DNA of 64,000 nucleotides, taken from assembly GCA_946902985.2 (NCBI GenBank), contig OX336395.1:289225065-289289064 (forward strand), given 5' to 3'. Below the pieces are notes generated by a model. That model saw nothing but the letters and a program-made list of their open reading frames with translations. It had not been told where the DNA came from and ran no database searches. The position numbers and the translations under genes were made by a program. How positions within the stretch are numbered: position 1 is the stretch's first letter; each line of letters starts with the position of its first letter. Shown one piece after another: positions 21,185-33,499 of the stretch. This DNA comes from Meconema thalassinum. Taxonomy: Eukaryota; Arthropoda; Insecta; Orthoptera; Tettigoniidae.

Positions 21185-24100
21185 TGTACCCGTTCGTCCT
21201 GGGGATGCGATGACCCATCTGCTATAACATCACATCCCTGGAGTTCCAGGACAGAGCGGAGTTAAATGAACCTCTAGTCAAATAAGGAATGTGTCGGAAA
21301 TTCAGCTGAGTTCTCGAAAAAGCAGTGGGTTTCACGAGACAAAGTATCTCTAGGGTCGTTACGGGCTTAAGTTAATAAAAATAATTCAAATATAAATGGG
21401 CGCCATCAACTGAATTCCTAGCAAAACCACTTCCTTTCCGGATAAGCCTTACTCAAGACAAGGAAAGAAAAGGAACATCACACCATCATCAGATCACAAC
21501 TAAGATAAAAACAAATTTATTTTACTTTGAAAGTCAGACAGACATTTTAAATATAATTCCTACCTAAGAGTATGGTCGAATGCCAAGTTAAATTGTCATT
21601 GTTCAAAAATCGAACCATCTCCTTTCTAATGCAAAATTATCTTAATCCACTTAACAAGAAAAATGTATAAAGTTCTCTTGGATTCTCAGGATCGCTGTAG
21701 CACTATGTCTTTCGTCACTGACATTTGTGAAACCTGAGACCTAATTCTCTTTAATTTAACATCAATGTGGATTTAATTAAGTAATTAATCTGCCTAAACA
21801 TACACATATAATAATCACTCATATTAAATATCACATAAATTATGGTTTGCATGGTATAATTTGAACGTAGAACATGTTAATCAAATGTTCCTAAACATTG
21901 AATAATTAATTTACATTATTTACATCGTCATTAATCTCTTATCTGTGAAATACAGAAAATTCAAATTCTCATTGGTCATCATCATCGTTATTATCAAAAT
22001 CAAATATTTCTCACATTAATTCTCACTTCAAAATTCTAAATATTCCTGTCAGAATCGTTAATTCATCACCATTACATCATTTAAATTCACAATTCAAGTT
22101 GCAATTCCTTCACATTATCTCTCAATTAAATTTATTTAATTGCATATAAATTCATTAATCATCAGCTTCGTTAATTAATTATCACCTTCTAATTCAGTTA
22201 TTCATCATCATTACAATCGTCGATTAATTTATTTCAATCAGTTTAATTATTCAATCTTTAATTCATCCATCTATTTAATTCATTGATTTATTCCAAAATT
22301 TAATTCATCAACTTATTTAAATTTCAATCATCTGGTTATTTAATTTTCATTATTTCATCTAGTCATTCTGATTTTTATTTCATTAGGTCAGATCGTTAAT
22401 ATGCTTAAATCTCAGATTATTATTTCATTAATTATTAATTTCAGAAAATCTTGTATTATCAACTTCATTTATTTGTTTAATTTCCTAACAAATTGTTTAA
22501 TAAGGTTTATAGAACGTTGTCTTACAGTTTTATTACTTCGAAGTTATATCTCGTATTTAATTTATCATGCCAAAAAATATTATTGTCTCCACGACATCAC
22601 AATGGATCTAACTATCCACAACGACATTACATTTCTTCAATATTTCAAATATCACATTTGAATATAAGAATTACTCCAAAAACTCCACAAATATTCAGCA
22701 CATACAGCATGAATCTCAACAAATACGCAAGACAGGGTACGACGACCTCATGTCTGCTTCAAAATACATTATCAACGTTGCTACTATCACATGGCAAATT
22801 CCACAAAATACCTATCACAAACTCCACTTAACCATGTTGCATGATCTACAAAAAATATATAAATGGCTTCAAATTATTTACGCACATAATCTCCAATGAC
22901 TGTAATTACTCTGATCACATCTAGACAACTTCTTAAACAATTGGAAAATTATTACATCAGTAATTTAATATCTGCTTTCAAATAGCATAAATTCTCTTTC
23001 ACAAGCTTCAATAATTCACATCGTAGAAAAACACCAATGTGTTATAATCTCTCATATCAAAATCTGCAATACTGATCTGCCTTAAAATAATTATGACCAT
23101 TAATGATTAATCTTACAAGATTCAATTACTTTAAATCCTTCTCAAAGATATCAAACACAATTATAAAAATCATCAAAGCATCAGCTGTAATAGCTGTTAA
23201 ATTGAAATTACTCTCAAAAGAGTATAGCAACAAAATATTGGATTGGCAAACAAGAATTAGTAAATGCAATCCTGTTGACATTTATCGTTACTTTATTTAA
23301 CAAAATTTCGACTAATATGTGACTAGTAGTTCCTTGTTTAATTCACTTACATCTCGTGTACATTCGGATGATAAAAATGAGTCCCTCAATGGCGAGTAAG
23401 ATGTGTAACCACCGTACAATCGTATAAATACGAAGGACCTCGCCCCGTCGACTTGGATGATAGTTCCCTAAACGATGGGTAAGGTGAGTAACCACCATAC
23501 AATCGTATAAATACGAAAGACCCCATCTCGTGGACTATATGAATGAATGTACCAGAAAGGAATCAACAAGTTTCTAGTTGTCATATAAAAGCGACGTTCA
23601 TTCACTAAAGTGAATAACTTCTTAATATCTCCAAACAATCCAATGAAAAAAAAATCCCTACTGATGAATAATACACACTCGCTAGCATGCAATGAACTGA
23701 CGAAGTAATTTCTGATAATCAATTGCAGATCACGAGTTAGAAATACTCGTTACACAAAAAAAAACTATTTATGAAAAATTATCCTAGCTGGAAAAATGTC
23801 TAAAAGACCAAACATCTGCTTAATAAAGCCAAACAACGGTGAGAATATCGAATAATGATGCCTGCCATATCATATGGTCACTCCATATTCTAGCAAATTC
23901 GAAGTATATAAATTCAAACCATGTCTTAATTATCAAATCACTCCTATTAGAAAAATATACATGTGTGCCCAGTATTCATGAAAATAATCGTATCAGGTAG
24001 TTAGAACTCTTACAATACCTTTCATTATCAGTTGCAATATAATTTCCAAGATCGTCGATTTTCCCTACATAAGAATTTCTCGTAAGATCGGCGTGAATAT

Positions 24101-25292
24101 CATTTCATCCATGAAATGACGATTTCCTTCGAAATCCCAAGCGAATCAGCTGGTGGACTCCTCTCGTCAGGAATCGAATCCATCGCTTTGTGGTGCCATC
24201 TTGTCTCTATTCACGTTTACTCGGTCATGTTGAACCTCGGATTACCCATAGCGGATATTGTCCAACTCCTTCTCGAAAAGTTCATGAAAACAGCGGACCC
24301 CCTTACTCTTCTTCTAATATACGCCACTGTTCCTTTAAATGTTCAGTTTGAGTATTGTAAGTCCAATCTCAACTTACTGCAAAGTTCCACTTGAGTAAAA
24401 TAAAATTTTACTTGATAGTGTCCAAGATTGCGATACACCCTGTATCTGTTCGTAATAGGTAAATCATGAAAATTGTATAAGATATAAATCTTATAAATGC
24501 ACGATATAATGTTCATCAGAGCCTATGCTAAACATTCAGTTTACTTGGAATAGTAAAAGTCGCTTTGAATGTGTTATATAACAGCATGGTTATAAGGTTA
24601 TTCGTAAAAGCCTGTGTTTGAACAGCGTCGAAATGAAGCTTGAAATAAAGTCTTCAAATACGAGCAGTGTGGTTTTGAAATACCCCGGCTGCCTACAATT
24701 GTCTCCTCGGCCATCCCACCTGGATCAGTGACCCGCTCGGCCTTAGCTGCTCGGCGAAGCAAGCACTGTCACCTACACTTTTCCGTGACAGTTTCTGTAC
24801 GTTGCGTGACCTTCAATGTCCGTCTCGCTGTGCTATAGAGCTGCTCTGAACTGCCCGTCTTCCTGGGCCCAACTGACTTGCTAGCGCTGTGTCTCGGCTT
24901 TTTGTGCTCGGCGCGGCACGTGGCTCATTCTCCCCACCACTGCGTTCTCACGTCATCAACATAGTCTCGAACCCGAATCCTCTCGGCTGTTCTGTTATAA
25001 AATAACTTACTTCCATAAAATTATTTCCACATATAATACATGTTATATATCCTCTTCTAAGTTGTTTAAATTGCTATAATTCCATATATGTTTCAATAAA
25101 GCTTCACATCTTTATTCATAATTCTATCTTCTCACAGATTTCAATGCCTCCTTGATTCTTGACCTCCTACGTCATCTTGGCTTTCTTCTTGACGCGATCG
25201 ATGCGCTATCTTTTCTTATTGCTTTCCAAAACCTCAACTACAGCTTAATGTCTGCTGGCGTAGCCGATAGCCTAAAATAGGTATCGGGTACA
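21185..25292 (-). repeat. 5' LTR (4,108 bp) of the Gypsy element
   Basis: A direct repeat of 10918-15025, offset by 10,267 at both ends with two compensating one-base indels inside. On the transcribed (minus) strand it is the 5' LTR and should hold the promoter. It has the same TGTACCCG / CGGGTACA ends. Confidence 0.95.
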
Positions 25293-26929
25293 ATACCAAG
25301 TTTTACCTACAAGATGGAGTGCTTGGTGTAAAAATAGTAGAATCACACAACTTGGTCATCTGGTAAACAATAATGATGCTGTATCAAAAATGTATTTAGA
25401 GAGTTATGCTCCTACAAAAGAACAATTATCACAATTGGAATTGATGGCTGCAAGCAAGGATAGCTTAAACCAGCTTGAATCAAATTTAAGAGCTGCTGTC
25501 TTACCTCTACATATTACAGTTACCACCCTAACAGAAACAATTAATGCTATCACACCTAAAATACCTACACTATCTGTACTTTATTCCAAGTTTGACCTAC
25601 AAGAGGGAGCAGTTGGTGTAAGTATAACAGAATTACTCATCTACCTAATCCTCTAAACAGTATTTATAACGTTATGCTCCAACAAAAACACAAATACTAT
25701 AGACTATAAAATGTTTGGAACACCATGCAAACAATATTGAGCGTATGGTGTTACAACATTTAGAAAATGTTAGTGGCTTAACAAATACATTTACAGAGTT
25801 AAAATCACGATTGGCACAACAATTACATGTGGATGAGAATGGTATTAATATTGCCAATCATAGACGTCTTGGTAAACTCCATAATCCAGAGGAAGAACAG
25901 GATGCTGCAACTAAACAGTATTTGGATACTGTTACGTGTTGAAAACAAGATGTTAACAACAAATTTGAACAGTTGAAAAAACTACTTGACCCCCTTACCA
26001 ACGGGTTTGGCATCAGTCATGATTGTATTTCTGTAAATCATAAACGGTTAACAGAGATGTCACCTCCACAACATTTAAATGGTGCTGTTAATCTAAGCTA
26101 TTAGCAATCCTATACAACAAGTAGAGATGTGATTAATCAACTATCCAAATCTCTTGAATCTCTTGTTCAATCTATGATAGAGTTTAAAACAAAAATTAAC
26201 ATTAAAACTACAGCTGTTCACCTGAATCAAAAACGTTTAACTGGGCTTTTGGAACCAATAGAACAAAACGATGCAACAACTGTCAGCTATGTCCAGTATG
26301 TTCTACAAACCCTTGCTCATCAATGCAGTGAAACAGAAGACAAAACCATTGCATTAACAGATTTATTTAATAATATGTTTGATATAGACAATGGAAATGG
26401 AACCATTTCTCTACGTTATAAACGACATAGTAAAGTGTGTGTAGCCTACTAAGATGATGATGCTGTCAACTTGAAACAACTCAAAGATTTTGCTGCTTCC
26501 AGCAAAGCGTTGCATAAAGCAAGTAAGGAACTAATGGAGAAAATTACTACTATTAACACAGCTGTGGATAATCAGTACATTCGCTTATCCTCCTTAGAAT
26601 CTAAGTGTAAGGTTTTAGAGTAAAAATAAACATCCCAATTTATTCTTCAAATTCAAGGTCAACAGCGACAAAGCATTTTTAATAACCGATTTGTATTGCA
26701 TACAGGAGTATTATACTTTACCATTCAAAGGAGAACTACGACTATTTACACTTAACCCTAGCAATGATGTTGTTTGGTTTAAAAACAAAAATCAAATCAC
26801 CACCACCACCCAGTTTATTGATGTTGATATTGGTGATAAACTCTATTTTAAATTTAAACCGCTTCCAGGACATCAAGCTCTATATAAACCAAACATGTAC
26901 GCTGATTTTGAATATCATATTAATTAACA
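25293..26929 (+). pseudogene. Fibre-like protein with tail-fibre-type repeats, 3' part
   Basis: Continues the gene interrupted at 10917. Further shaft-like repeats are visible near 25310-25410 (DAVSKMYLES), 25590, 25830-25930 (NIANHRRLGKL, DAATKQYLD), 26000-26090 (SVNHKRLTEM), 26190-26300 (HLNQKRLTGL) and 26380-26480. Spacing is about 180-250 bp with coiled-coil-prone segments between. The C-terminal ~75 residues (26691-26927) are different: rich in beta-prone residues, with DVVWFKNKNQ and IDVDIGDKLYF, possibly a globular tip. Breaks include frameshifts near 25325, 25620-25700 and 26630-26700, and in-frame stops TGA (about 25940), TAG (about 26101) and TAA (about 26450). AATAAA at 27044-27049 would end the transcript. 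No function is proven. Confidence 0.65.
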
Positions 26930-27043
26930 TTCCCCTATGGTGGATTACTATTAGAATAATTTACAATGTAAATCTAGGGTTTTTAACTAGTTTATGTGTT
27001 AACTTAGAGACTATACAATTTTTGTATTCCTATTTTTTTTTTC

Positions 27044-27049
27044 AATAAA
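27044..27049 (+). terminator. Candidate polyadenylation signal of the fibre-like gene
   Basis: AATAAA about 115 bp after the last stop codon of the fibre-like gene. Confidence 0.45.
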
Positions 27050-27069
27050 TTATGTGTATAACAAATACC

Positions 27070-27440
27070 AGTGTCTTTTTTTTAGTGTAATATCTCAACC
27101 CCTTTCCCTTATACCTCTAATCAAACTCTTATCACAACAACCAGCGCGTTCTAGTAATAACAGTTATAAGTAGAAGGTCTAGAAGCCAATAGTGGAACTA
27201 TCTGTTCACTCAGTTACACTCGGCTATGCCCGGCTTCCTTCGCTAACCACCCAAACCACAGCAGCGCATTCTAGAAGCCAATGGTGGAATTATTTATTGT
27301 GGAACTCAGCTCGGCAACGTTCGGCTTCCTTTGCCGGCCAAAACCAGTACCCCCAATCCCATCAGCGCGATAAAGCTCACCAGCACCAACTACTCACCGT
27401 CTATATGCTGGCCAGAACAGGCCAGGTAACACCTAGGACC
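27070..27440. other. Non-coding stretch with an imperfect ~115-bp duplication
   Basis: CGGCTATGCCCGGCTTCCTT and CGGCAACGTTCGGCTTCCTT, each preceded by GCGCRTTCTAG and an AAGCCAATRGTGGAA phrase, mark two related units. Nothing coding is recognised. Confidence 0.5.
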
Positions 27441-27449
27441 TACTCACAG

Positions 27450-27840
27450 GCCAGGTGCCCCAACCCCCCACCCCTCCCAGCCCCACCCACTGCCCTCCAC
27501 CCCAACCCCTCCCCTCCACCCCAGCCCCTCCCCTAGCCTCCACCACAGCCCCTCCCCTAACCTCGATCCCACCCCTTCCCTTAGCCTCCACCCCAGCCCC
27601 TCCCCTAGCCACACCCCAGCCCCTCCCCTAGCCACACCCCAGCCCCTCCCCTAGCCACCACCCCAGCTCCCTCCCGTAGCTTCCACCCCAGCCCCGCCCC
27701 TAGCCTCCATCCCACCCCAGCCCCTCCCCTAGTCACCACCGCAGCCCCTCCCCTAGCCTCCACCCCACCCCTTCCCCTAGACCCCACCTCAACCCTCCCC
27801 CTCCCCTCCCCCTCTACAGCCACCCAACCCACCCCCTTGC
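27450..27840. repeat. C-rich minisatellite with G-quadruplex potential on the minus strand
   Basis: Irregular repeats of CCCCAGCCCCTCCCCTAGCC. The minus strand consists of closely spaced G3-G4 runs. Open frames on the minus strand (27444-27883) are low-complexity Gly/Val/Trp/Arg products of the repeat and are not genes. Confidence 0.85.
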
Positions 27841-27899
27841 CCTCAGGGGTCACGTGACCAGGGGAAAAGTGGATGAGCTTCAAATTGTTCCAAAAACCA

Positions 27900-29880
27900 C
27901 TTTGCTATACTACTCCAGTACCGTAGTTTTGAGATGAGTGCCCTGGAATATGATACGTGATACAATCGTGGTATTTCCCTGAAGGTAGTATTGAAAGTAT
28001 TGTACTAGGGATGGCTGCTGTCAGCGTCGGCAATCAAATTTCGATTAATCAAGTAACCAGTCCTCATCGTGGAGCTTAAAATGAGGTAAGTTACTCAGCT
28101 ACACAGATGGGCTTAAGGATCTAATTACTACATTGTGTCCTTTCTTACAATGCAAGCCACGTATGGATTTACGTCGATTTGGTGATATTTTGGCAAAAAA
28201 GCGGAACTATATTGTTCAGGTCTTCCAGATTTTTGATAGGAGCATGGAAAAGTGCTACTCATGCAGCCGTTTAACTTTAAACGTACATCTTTATACCCTT
28301 CGTTTATAATTTTCGTTTTTACACTATTTCCCAGAACTGGCAGTCTAAGGCACAGATTAGGCCTAAATATGCAAGTTATGATTTTTATGGTTACTGATGA
28401 TCAGATATCTTTTCAAATTGCTGGTTGTTACGATTAAGCATCAAGTCGAGCTTAATCTTTATATTGTGAATAATATACTGTCCAACCAATCTAATGCAAA
28501 TACTTTTGATTTTTTTAAATTTATGTATTTATGTCTCATAAGTACATGTTACGCATCCAAAATTGCCAGTCTTGCAAGAGGGTTCCATTGAAATCATATA
28601 CAACATTACGAAGTCTATCGCCATTGAATTCACAATTTTGTCTACATTCTATAGAGAGTGCGAATCTTAGTCGATTTGATTACGGCACAAACATTGCGGG
28701 ACAATTTAACAACTGTATTATAAATTGCTTGGATTGTAGAAAATGTATCATTTCAGGTTAAGAATCTACAACTACAAATGGTAGATTGCTGTTCATTCAT
28801 AGCAATAATCGCTTTGTTCTCAGGAAATGAGTCACTGTACTATTGCATACCTTAAAAATAAAAAAGTACAGCATTTCGCGGCACAAAAAACGATCGCAGA
28901 AAGGCAAGCCAGCGTATAAAATGGCGTGAGTATAATACAGTCAGGTCCATATAGGGTTCTTGACGCCTCTCGCCAAAAGGAAAGGCAACTTTGCTGCCCG
29001 CGACTTGGAATATGTACTCTTATTAAAGTTTCCATAACATATGGGGCTGTTTCTTCACCTGGTTAGCAAACTTCTTAACAAAGAATTGTTTTTAGGTTGC
29101 TAAGTTGCCTGCAAATCAGGCAATATATCAAAAGGTCCAAACATTTTGGACCATTGTTATCGAACCATGTTCTTCTAACACCAGGTTATAAAAGTTAATA
29201 GACTTGTTAACAAAAAGTGTTTTTAGGTTGTTAAGCTGATAATATTTCCTGCAAATCGAGAAATATAACAAGGGGGCCAGAGATTGCAAATAAAAAGAAC
29301 TTAATACAAAGAATGTACATTAAATGTTATCAGATATCATATACAACCTATGTGCAAACCAATTATTTAAATACCGGTAACAACTTTAGGATTTCCTTAT
29401 TAGTACAATTTCACTTTCAAGTCAGCTTAACACCAAGGTGACTAAGACGATCCTTTTATTCATGTCCTTAAATAATCAACATTGCCAAAGTATATTCTCT
29501 AGTGGAGGGTTTAAACAGTAATAACTTGACGTTTAATGGCCAAGCAGTTTTGTGCAGTTTTCCAGAAATTCTCCCGTCCCTAAAACCTGCCAACCTGGAC
29601 AGTTGCCAAGTTTGTCTCCCCGTAAATACGGGCCTGAATACAGTAAATTATCCAATATTGTAAGCACGACCTTACAGGACCAGTGTTTTACTAGACAGCA
29701 ATGAGAACCGTATTTTAGGGGTTAAGATCCGCTAGTGGTGTTGCAATGTCTAAAAGTATCTCCAGAATGTACTTTAATATCGCCACTGCCGAGGTGAGGT
29801 GACAAAAGTGGTTGCAACTCGAGGTAGTGATGGGGAAACATACGGTATTTAACACTAGGCATAACCGTGTTGAAAATTGG
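27900..29880. other. No gene recognised
   Basis: About 2 kb of AT-rich unique-looking sequence. Only short random frames are present, and I see no protein family, RNA gene or clear repeat boundary. Confidence 0.55.
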
Positions 29881-29900
29881 AGCTATGTTTCCATTGGTGG

Positions 29901-29962
29901 TTAGGGGCCGATAAGCTAGAACTTAGGCCCCTTAAAACAACAATTATCATCATCATCATCCT
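29901..29962 (+). mobile_element. LINE/SINE 3' tail with ATC microsatellite
   Basis: GGGGCCGATAAGCTAGAACT, CCCCTTAAAACAACAA and a short (ATC)n run. The same kind of end, GCCCCTTAATACAACAA, occurs inverted at 36415-36480 at the 3' end of the RNase H-bearing LINE, so both are probably 3' termini of related elements. Confidence 0.5.
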
Positions 29963-30165
29963 CCATTGGTGACAGAGTGCGTGACATCATTATAACCATA
30001 TTTGTTATAAATTGTAAATACATATTACGTCGGCAACATTACAGATCTTTGTTGTTGTAACAGTTGTCAGTTGGCCATCAGTAACTTTCATTTATGAAAT
30101 AAACTGGTGTGACAATGAACAATCGATTTTCAACATTCTCGGAAAACCAGGAGGGGGAGGGAGGT

Positions 30166-30183
30166 GGGGGGGGGGGGGGGGGG
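30166..30183. repeat. Poly-G run
   Basis: A run of about 18 G. No gene. Confidence 0.8.
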
Positions 30184-30299
30184 TGAAGGGACATGGCCCG
30201 ACCTTGTAGGCCTACTTCAATCTCTACACACTGGCTCCACATTCTACTAGTGATGGAGAAACACATTTATGTCACTTCACCTCCATCTGTTTTCCTTGC

Positions 30300-30860
30300 T
30301 GTAAGATCTTTTCAGTAGCTTAATATTACGGTAGCGCTGAATGAAGATAGAACGAGCGTTAACATTCTCTACAATACATGAATTAGCCAAAGTACCTTAT
30401 GAGACGATCAGAAATAAATCAGGGAGCGATGTTTTAATAGACGTTTCCTCCTCCGCCGTCTGTGACCCACCCAACCTTCCCAAATAGGATCACGACTTAT
30501 ATAACCAAAATTACAGCTGTGGCCGCCATTAGTCCAAATCAATCATCGGTTGCGGTCAAGAGTATTCGGGTATCTTCGTTAGACCCACTGATCCGCAGGT
30601 CTGTCATCAAAACAATTCTGCCAACCTCGCCCTTACGGTACTATGTAACACAAAAAAGCGCCCAGTTCAGTCTCTACTGCGCAGCACTCAGTTCACCGCT
30701 CTAATTAGGCTAGTGTGTGCAATATTTCGCTTCTCTGTAATGATAATTTTTTTCCTCGGCTGAAATGAATGTTTTTTTTTGTTATCTGCTCTGTAATTAC
30801 TATGCAGTATATCGCTCCACTGTAATAAATATGTGTAGTTTTTTCGCACAACTGTGGTTT
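30300..30860. other. No gene recognised
   Basis: Short frames only; none resembles a known protein. Confidence 0.5.
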
Positions 30861-31310
30861 CGACAATGGTCACAGCCCAACGCGCCCAGATCAATGGTTT
30901 TGTGTCAACCGTGCCCCGCTAGCTGGGCGCTGCCAAGGCTACACCTGACCTTCTAACCTTCATCTCATCCAATCCAATGGTTTTTGACAATCATTACAGC
31001 CTAACGCGCACAGACCAATGGTTTTGTGTCAATCGTGCCCCGCTAGCTGCGCGTGGCCAAGGCCACACCTACACCTGACTTTCGTTTTGTCCAATCCATT
31101 GGTTTTTGACAATGGTGACAGCCTAACGCCCACAGACCAATGGTTTTGTGTCAACCGTGCCCCGCTAGCTGAGCGTGGCCAAGGCCGCACCTGCACACGA
31201 CCATTCTAACCTTAGTTTCATCCAATCCAATGGTTCTTGAAAATGGTTACGGCCTAACGCGACCAGATCAATGAGTTTTGACAATGCTTACAGCCTACTT
31301 CGTCCAGATT
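30861..31310. repeat. Four imperfect ~117-bp tandem repeats
   Basis: Each unit has CAATGGTTTTGTGTCAA, CGTGCCCCGCTAGCTG, a GGCCAAGGC phrase, CATCCAATCCAATGG and TTTGACAATGGTTACAGCC. Units are near 30861, 30985, 31100 and 31215 (the last partial). The small frames at 30765-31209 are repeat read-through. Confidence 0.8.
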
Positions 31311-31559
31311 ATCTATTTTAATCAACTGTGATTTTGTATCCCACTTCTTTTTATCAACAGTGATTTTGTATTCCACACGTTGGCAACAATGTGTGCGCCT
31401 CTGTGCGTGCCGCTAGTGAGTCTTGATGACAGTTGAACGAGATGCAAGCACTGTCGAAACATTGCAATAAATAAAATCACATATTTACGAACTTTAGCAC
31501 ATATATGAGGTTCAGTAGTGACCATGGTTGCTAATTTAAATACGTAATATCAATCTGAT

Positions 31560-32475
31560 GATGAATCGAGCCCAAAGAAATCCACACGTCGTGCAAGTCG
31601 CGAACTAGGTATTCCTTTGCCAACTGTGTGGAAGATTCTGCGGAAACGATGACATCAGAAACCATATCGCATACAGCTGTTGCATCGTTTACGGCCAAAC
31701 GACCGCACCCTCAGACGCGAATGTTGTGAACTTTTTCAGGAAGCAATGGAAGATGACGTTTTTTTTTCCAACTCGTGCTCAGTGATGAGGCGACGTTCCA
31801 CCTAAACGGTAAAGTATATCGGCACAACGTCCGCATATGGGTCACGGTAAATCCCAATGTTACAGTGGACATTGAAAGAGATTCTCCAAAGGTAAATGTG
31901 TTCTGTGCTGTGTCACGTAGCAACGTTTACGGACCGTACTTCTCTCCTGGGAAAACTGTGACTGGCATGACGTACCTACATATTTTACAAGATTGGTTGT
32001 TTCTAAGACTGTTGGCTGATAACCCACACTTCATATTCCGACAAGACGTAGCACCGCCTTATTGGCAGTGAGAAGTGCGTCGCCATCTGAACGAGGAACT
32101 TCCAAACAGGTGGATTGGGTGATGTGCTCAAGATGATTTGGCGCTCTTCAATTGGCCCCCGAGGTCTGCTGACCTTACAGTTTGTGATTTTATTCTTTGG
32201 AGATACGTGAAAGACAATGCCGACAACATTGGCTGAACTCCAGGATCGCATCACTGCTGCGCTGGTGAACATTGACAAGGACATGCTGAAACGTGTAAGG
32301 GCTGAGCTTGGCTACTGTGTGTCGTGTAACACGAGTAGAGCACATAGAACATTTGTAATCATGTGTATGAAACTTAAAAATGTGATTTTTCATGCGAGGT
32401 ATGATTCACTATTTTGTATGTAATACTTTGTGAAATACATTCCTCCAAAACCCGATGAATCATTTGTAATCACCC
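31560..32475 (+). pseudogene. Mariner-superfamily (DUF4817-type) transposase, broken, 5' part missing
   Basis: A second helix-turn-helix is read at about 31580-31640 (RELGIPLPTVWKILRKR), then a stop. The catalytic part is 31775-32069 with LSDEATFHLNGKVYRHNVRIW (first Asp) and RQDVAPPYW (second Asp). In a further frame NWPPRSADLTVCDFILW (third acidic residue) and an LAELQDRITAA end follow at 32150-32300. At 32448-32475 the sequence AAAACCCGATGAATCATTTG and then TAATCACCCT matches, inverted, the start of the neighbouring copy, so this is the 3' terminal inverted repeat. Frameshifts and stops make it inactive. The N-terminal DUF4817 helix-turn-helix is absent here but present in the minus-strand copy at 33063-33313. 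Confidence 0.8.
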
Positions 32476-32814
32476 TCTGCATTGCAAATAGGCACACAAT
32501 ATTTGCCATGGACAATTACACTGCACCTTACAAGCGTGCGCATGTTCAGTCACCGAGTTCAAAAAATGGGTTGTTAGCAGCTATGGGTAAAAATTACGAG
32601 TATAAACATTATATTCGGAACAGAGGGTATTATCCTATTCTTATCACTCTACAATAATTGTGGTGACCAAAGCCAAACTGCAGGGGCGTAGTCACCGTAT
32701 GTACAATTTCTAACGTCACGAGGACAATTTTTCCAAATTCCTGTTTCCGACACGAGGAAAGAGTTACTGAAGGCAGCCACTGGACTGTAGCTTGATATGA
32801 TGACTTCAGACCCG

Positions 32815-33466
32815 ATAGGTTTAAAATACCGTCAGAACATATTTTTGATGTTCAAAGGCAGTGTGATTTGGAATACTGCCTAATGCTGTTATTCTTGAAG
32901 TGAATGTGATAACTTTGATAAGCAACTCTGCTTCCGGCACTATCACGTATCCCCAAAGAATAACATCACAAACTGTAAGGTCAGGAGACCTCGGGGGCCA
33001 CCTGAAGAGCGCCAAATCATCCTGAGCACATCATCCAATCCACCTGTTTGGATGTTCCTCGTTCATATGGCGACGTACTTCTCCATGCCAATAAGGCGGT
33101 GCCCCGATGCGATAGGTGGTCGCCCAGAGCTTTTCCTTTCACAGAGGCAGCCTGTATCCTTGAACTGTAGATGCCATCGCAGAATGCTTTGGTGGGTTGG
33201 TGACTGTATGTTAGGGTACTGTCCTCGGAAAGCACGCTGCACGGTAGTGACGGATTCTGTCTTCTCATATTGCAACACACAAAATTAGTTGCCATTTCGT
33301 AAACTGTTATCACCCAGCCACCCGGTGAGTAACAATGAAACCTTCAGTGACATAAACAAATCTTTAAAGTATGCTCTTTCAATTGGTTATTAGTACAAGT
33401 GGGTGGGCATTATATATTTGAAGTTATAAGACGTCAAAACCCGATGAATAATTTGTATTCACCCTG
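32815..33466 (-). pseudogene. Internally deleted mariner-superfamily copy, opposite orientation
   Basis: On the minus strand the terminal repeat CAGGGTGAATACAAATTATT starts near 33466. The N-terminal DUF4817-like helix-turn-helix (LQYEKTESVTTVQRAFRGQY, RWHLQFKDTGCL) spans 33063-33278. It is followed directly by sequence from the catalytic C-terminus (KQVDWMMCSG in one frame, WPPRSPDLTVCDVILWGY in another, to 32821). The whole core with the first two catalytic Asp is missing. It is thus a deletion derivative of the same family as 31560-32475, lying inverted to it with about 350 bp between. Confidence 0.8.
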
Positions 33467-33499
33467 TAGATGTAAAACTCTTACATGCAAACCACAACT

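Larger units (their letters stand above)
10918..25292 (-). mobile_element. Complete Ty3/Gypsy LTR retrotransposon, 14,375 bp
   Basis: Two 4,108-bp direct LTRs start TGTACCCG and end CGGGTACA. They flank a 6.16-kb interior with gag and pol on the minus strand, in the order protease, reverse transcriptase, RNase H, integrase, which is diagnostic of Ty3/Gypsy (Metaviridae). The ATAC target duplication brackets the whole. By eye the LTRs differ at about 11 substitutions and 2 single-base indels (about 0.3 percent). Both long reading frames are intact, so insertion was recent and the copy could be competent. No envelope gene is seen. The element lies inside the fibre-like pseudogene. Confidence 0.96.

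Noticed and set aside
27444..27883. Minus-strand frames of 63 and 92 residues
   Set aside because: They are read-through of a C-rich minisatellite with very low complexity.
30765..31209. Repeated 63-residue frames
   Set aside because: They follow the 117-bp repeat unit and have no other support.
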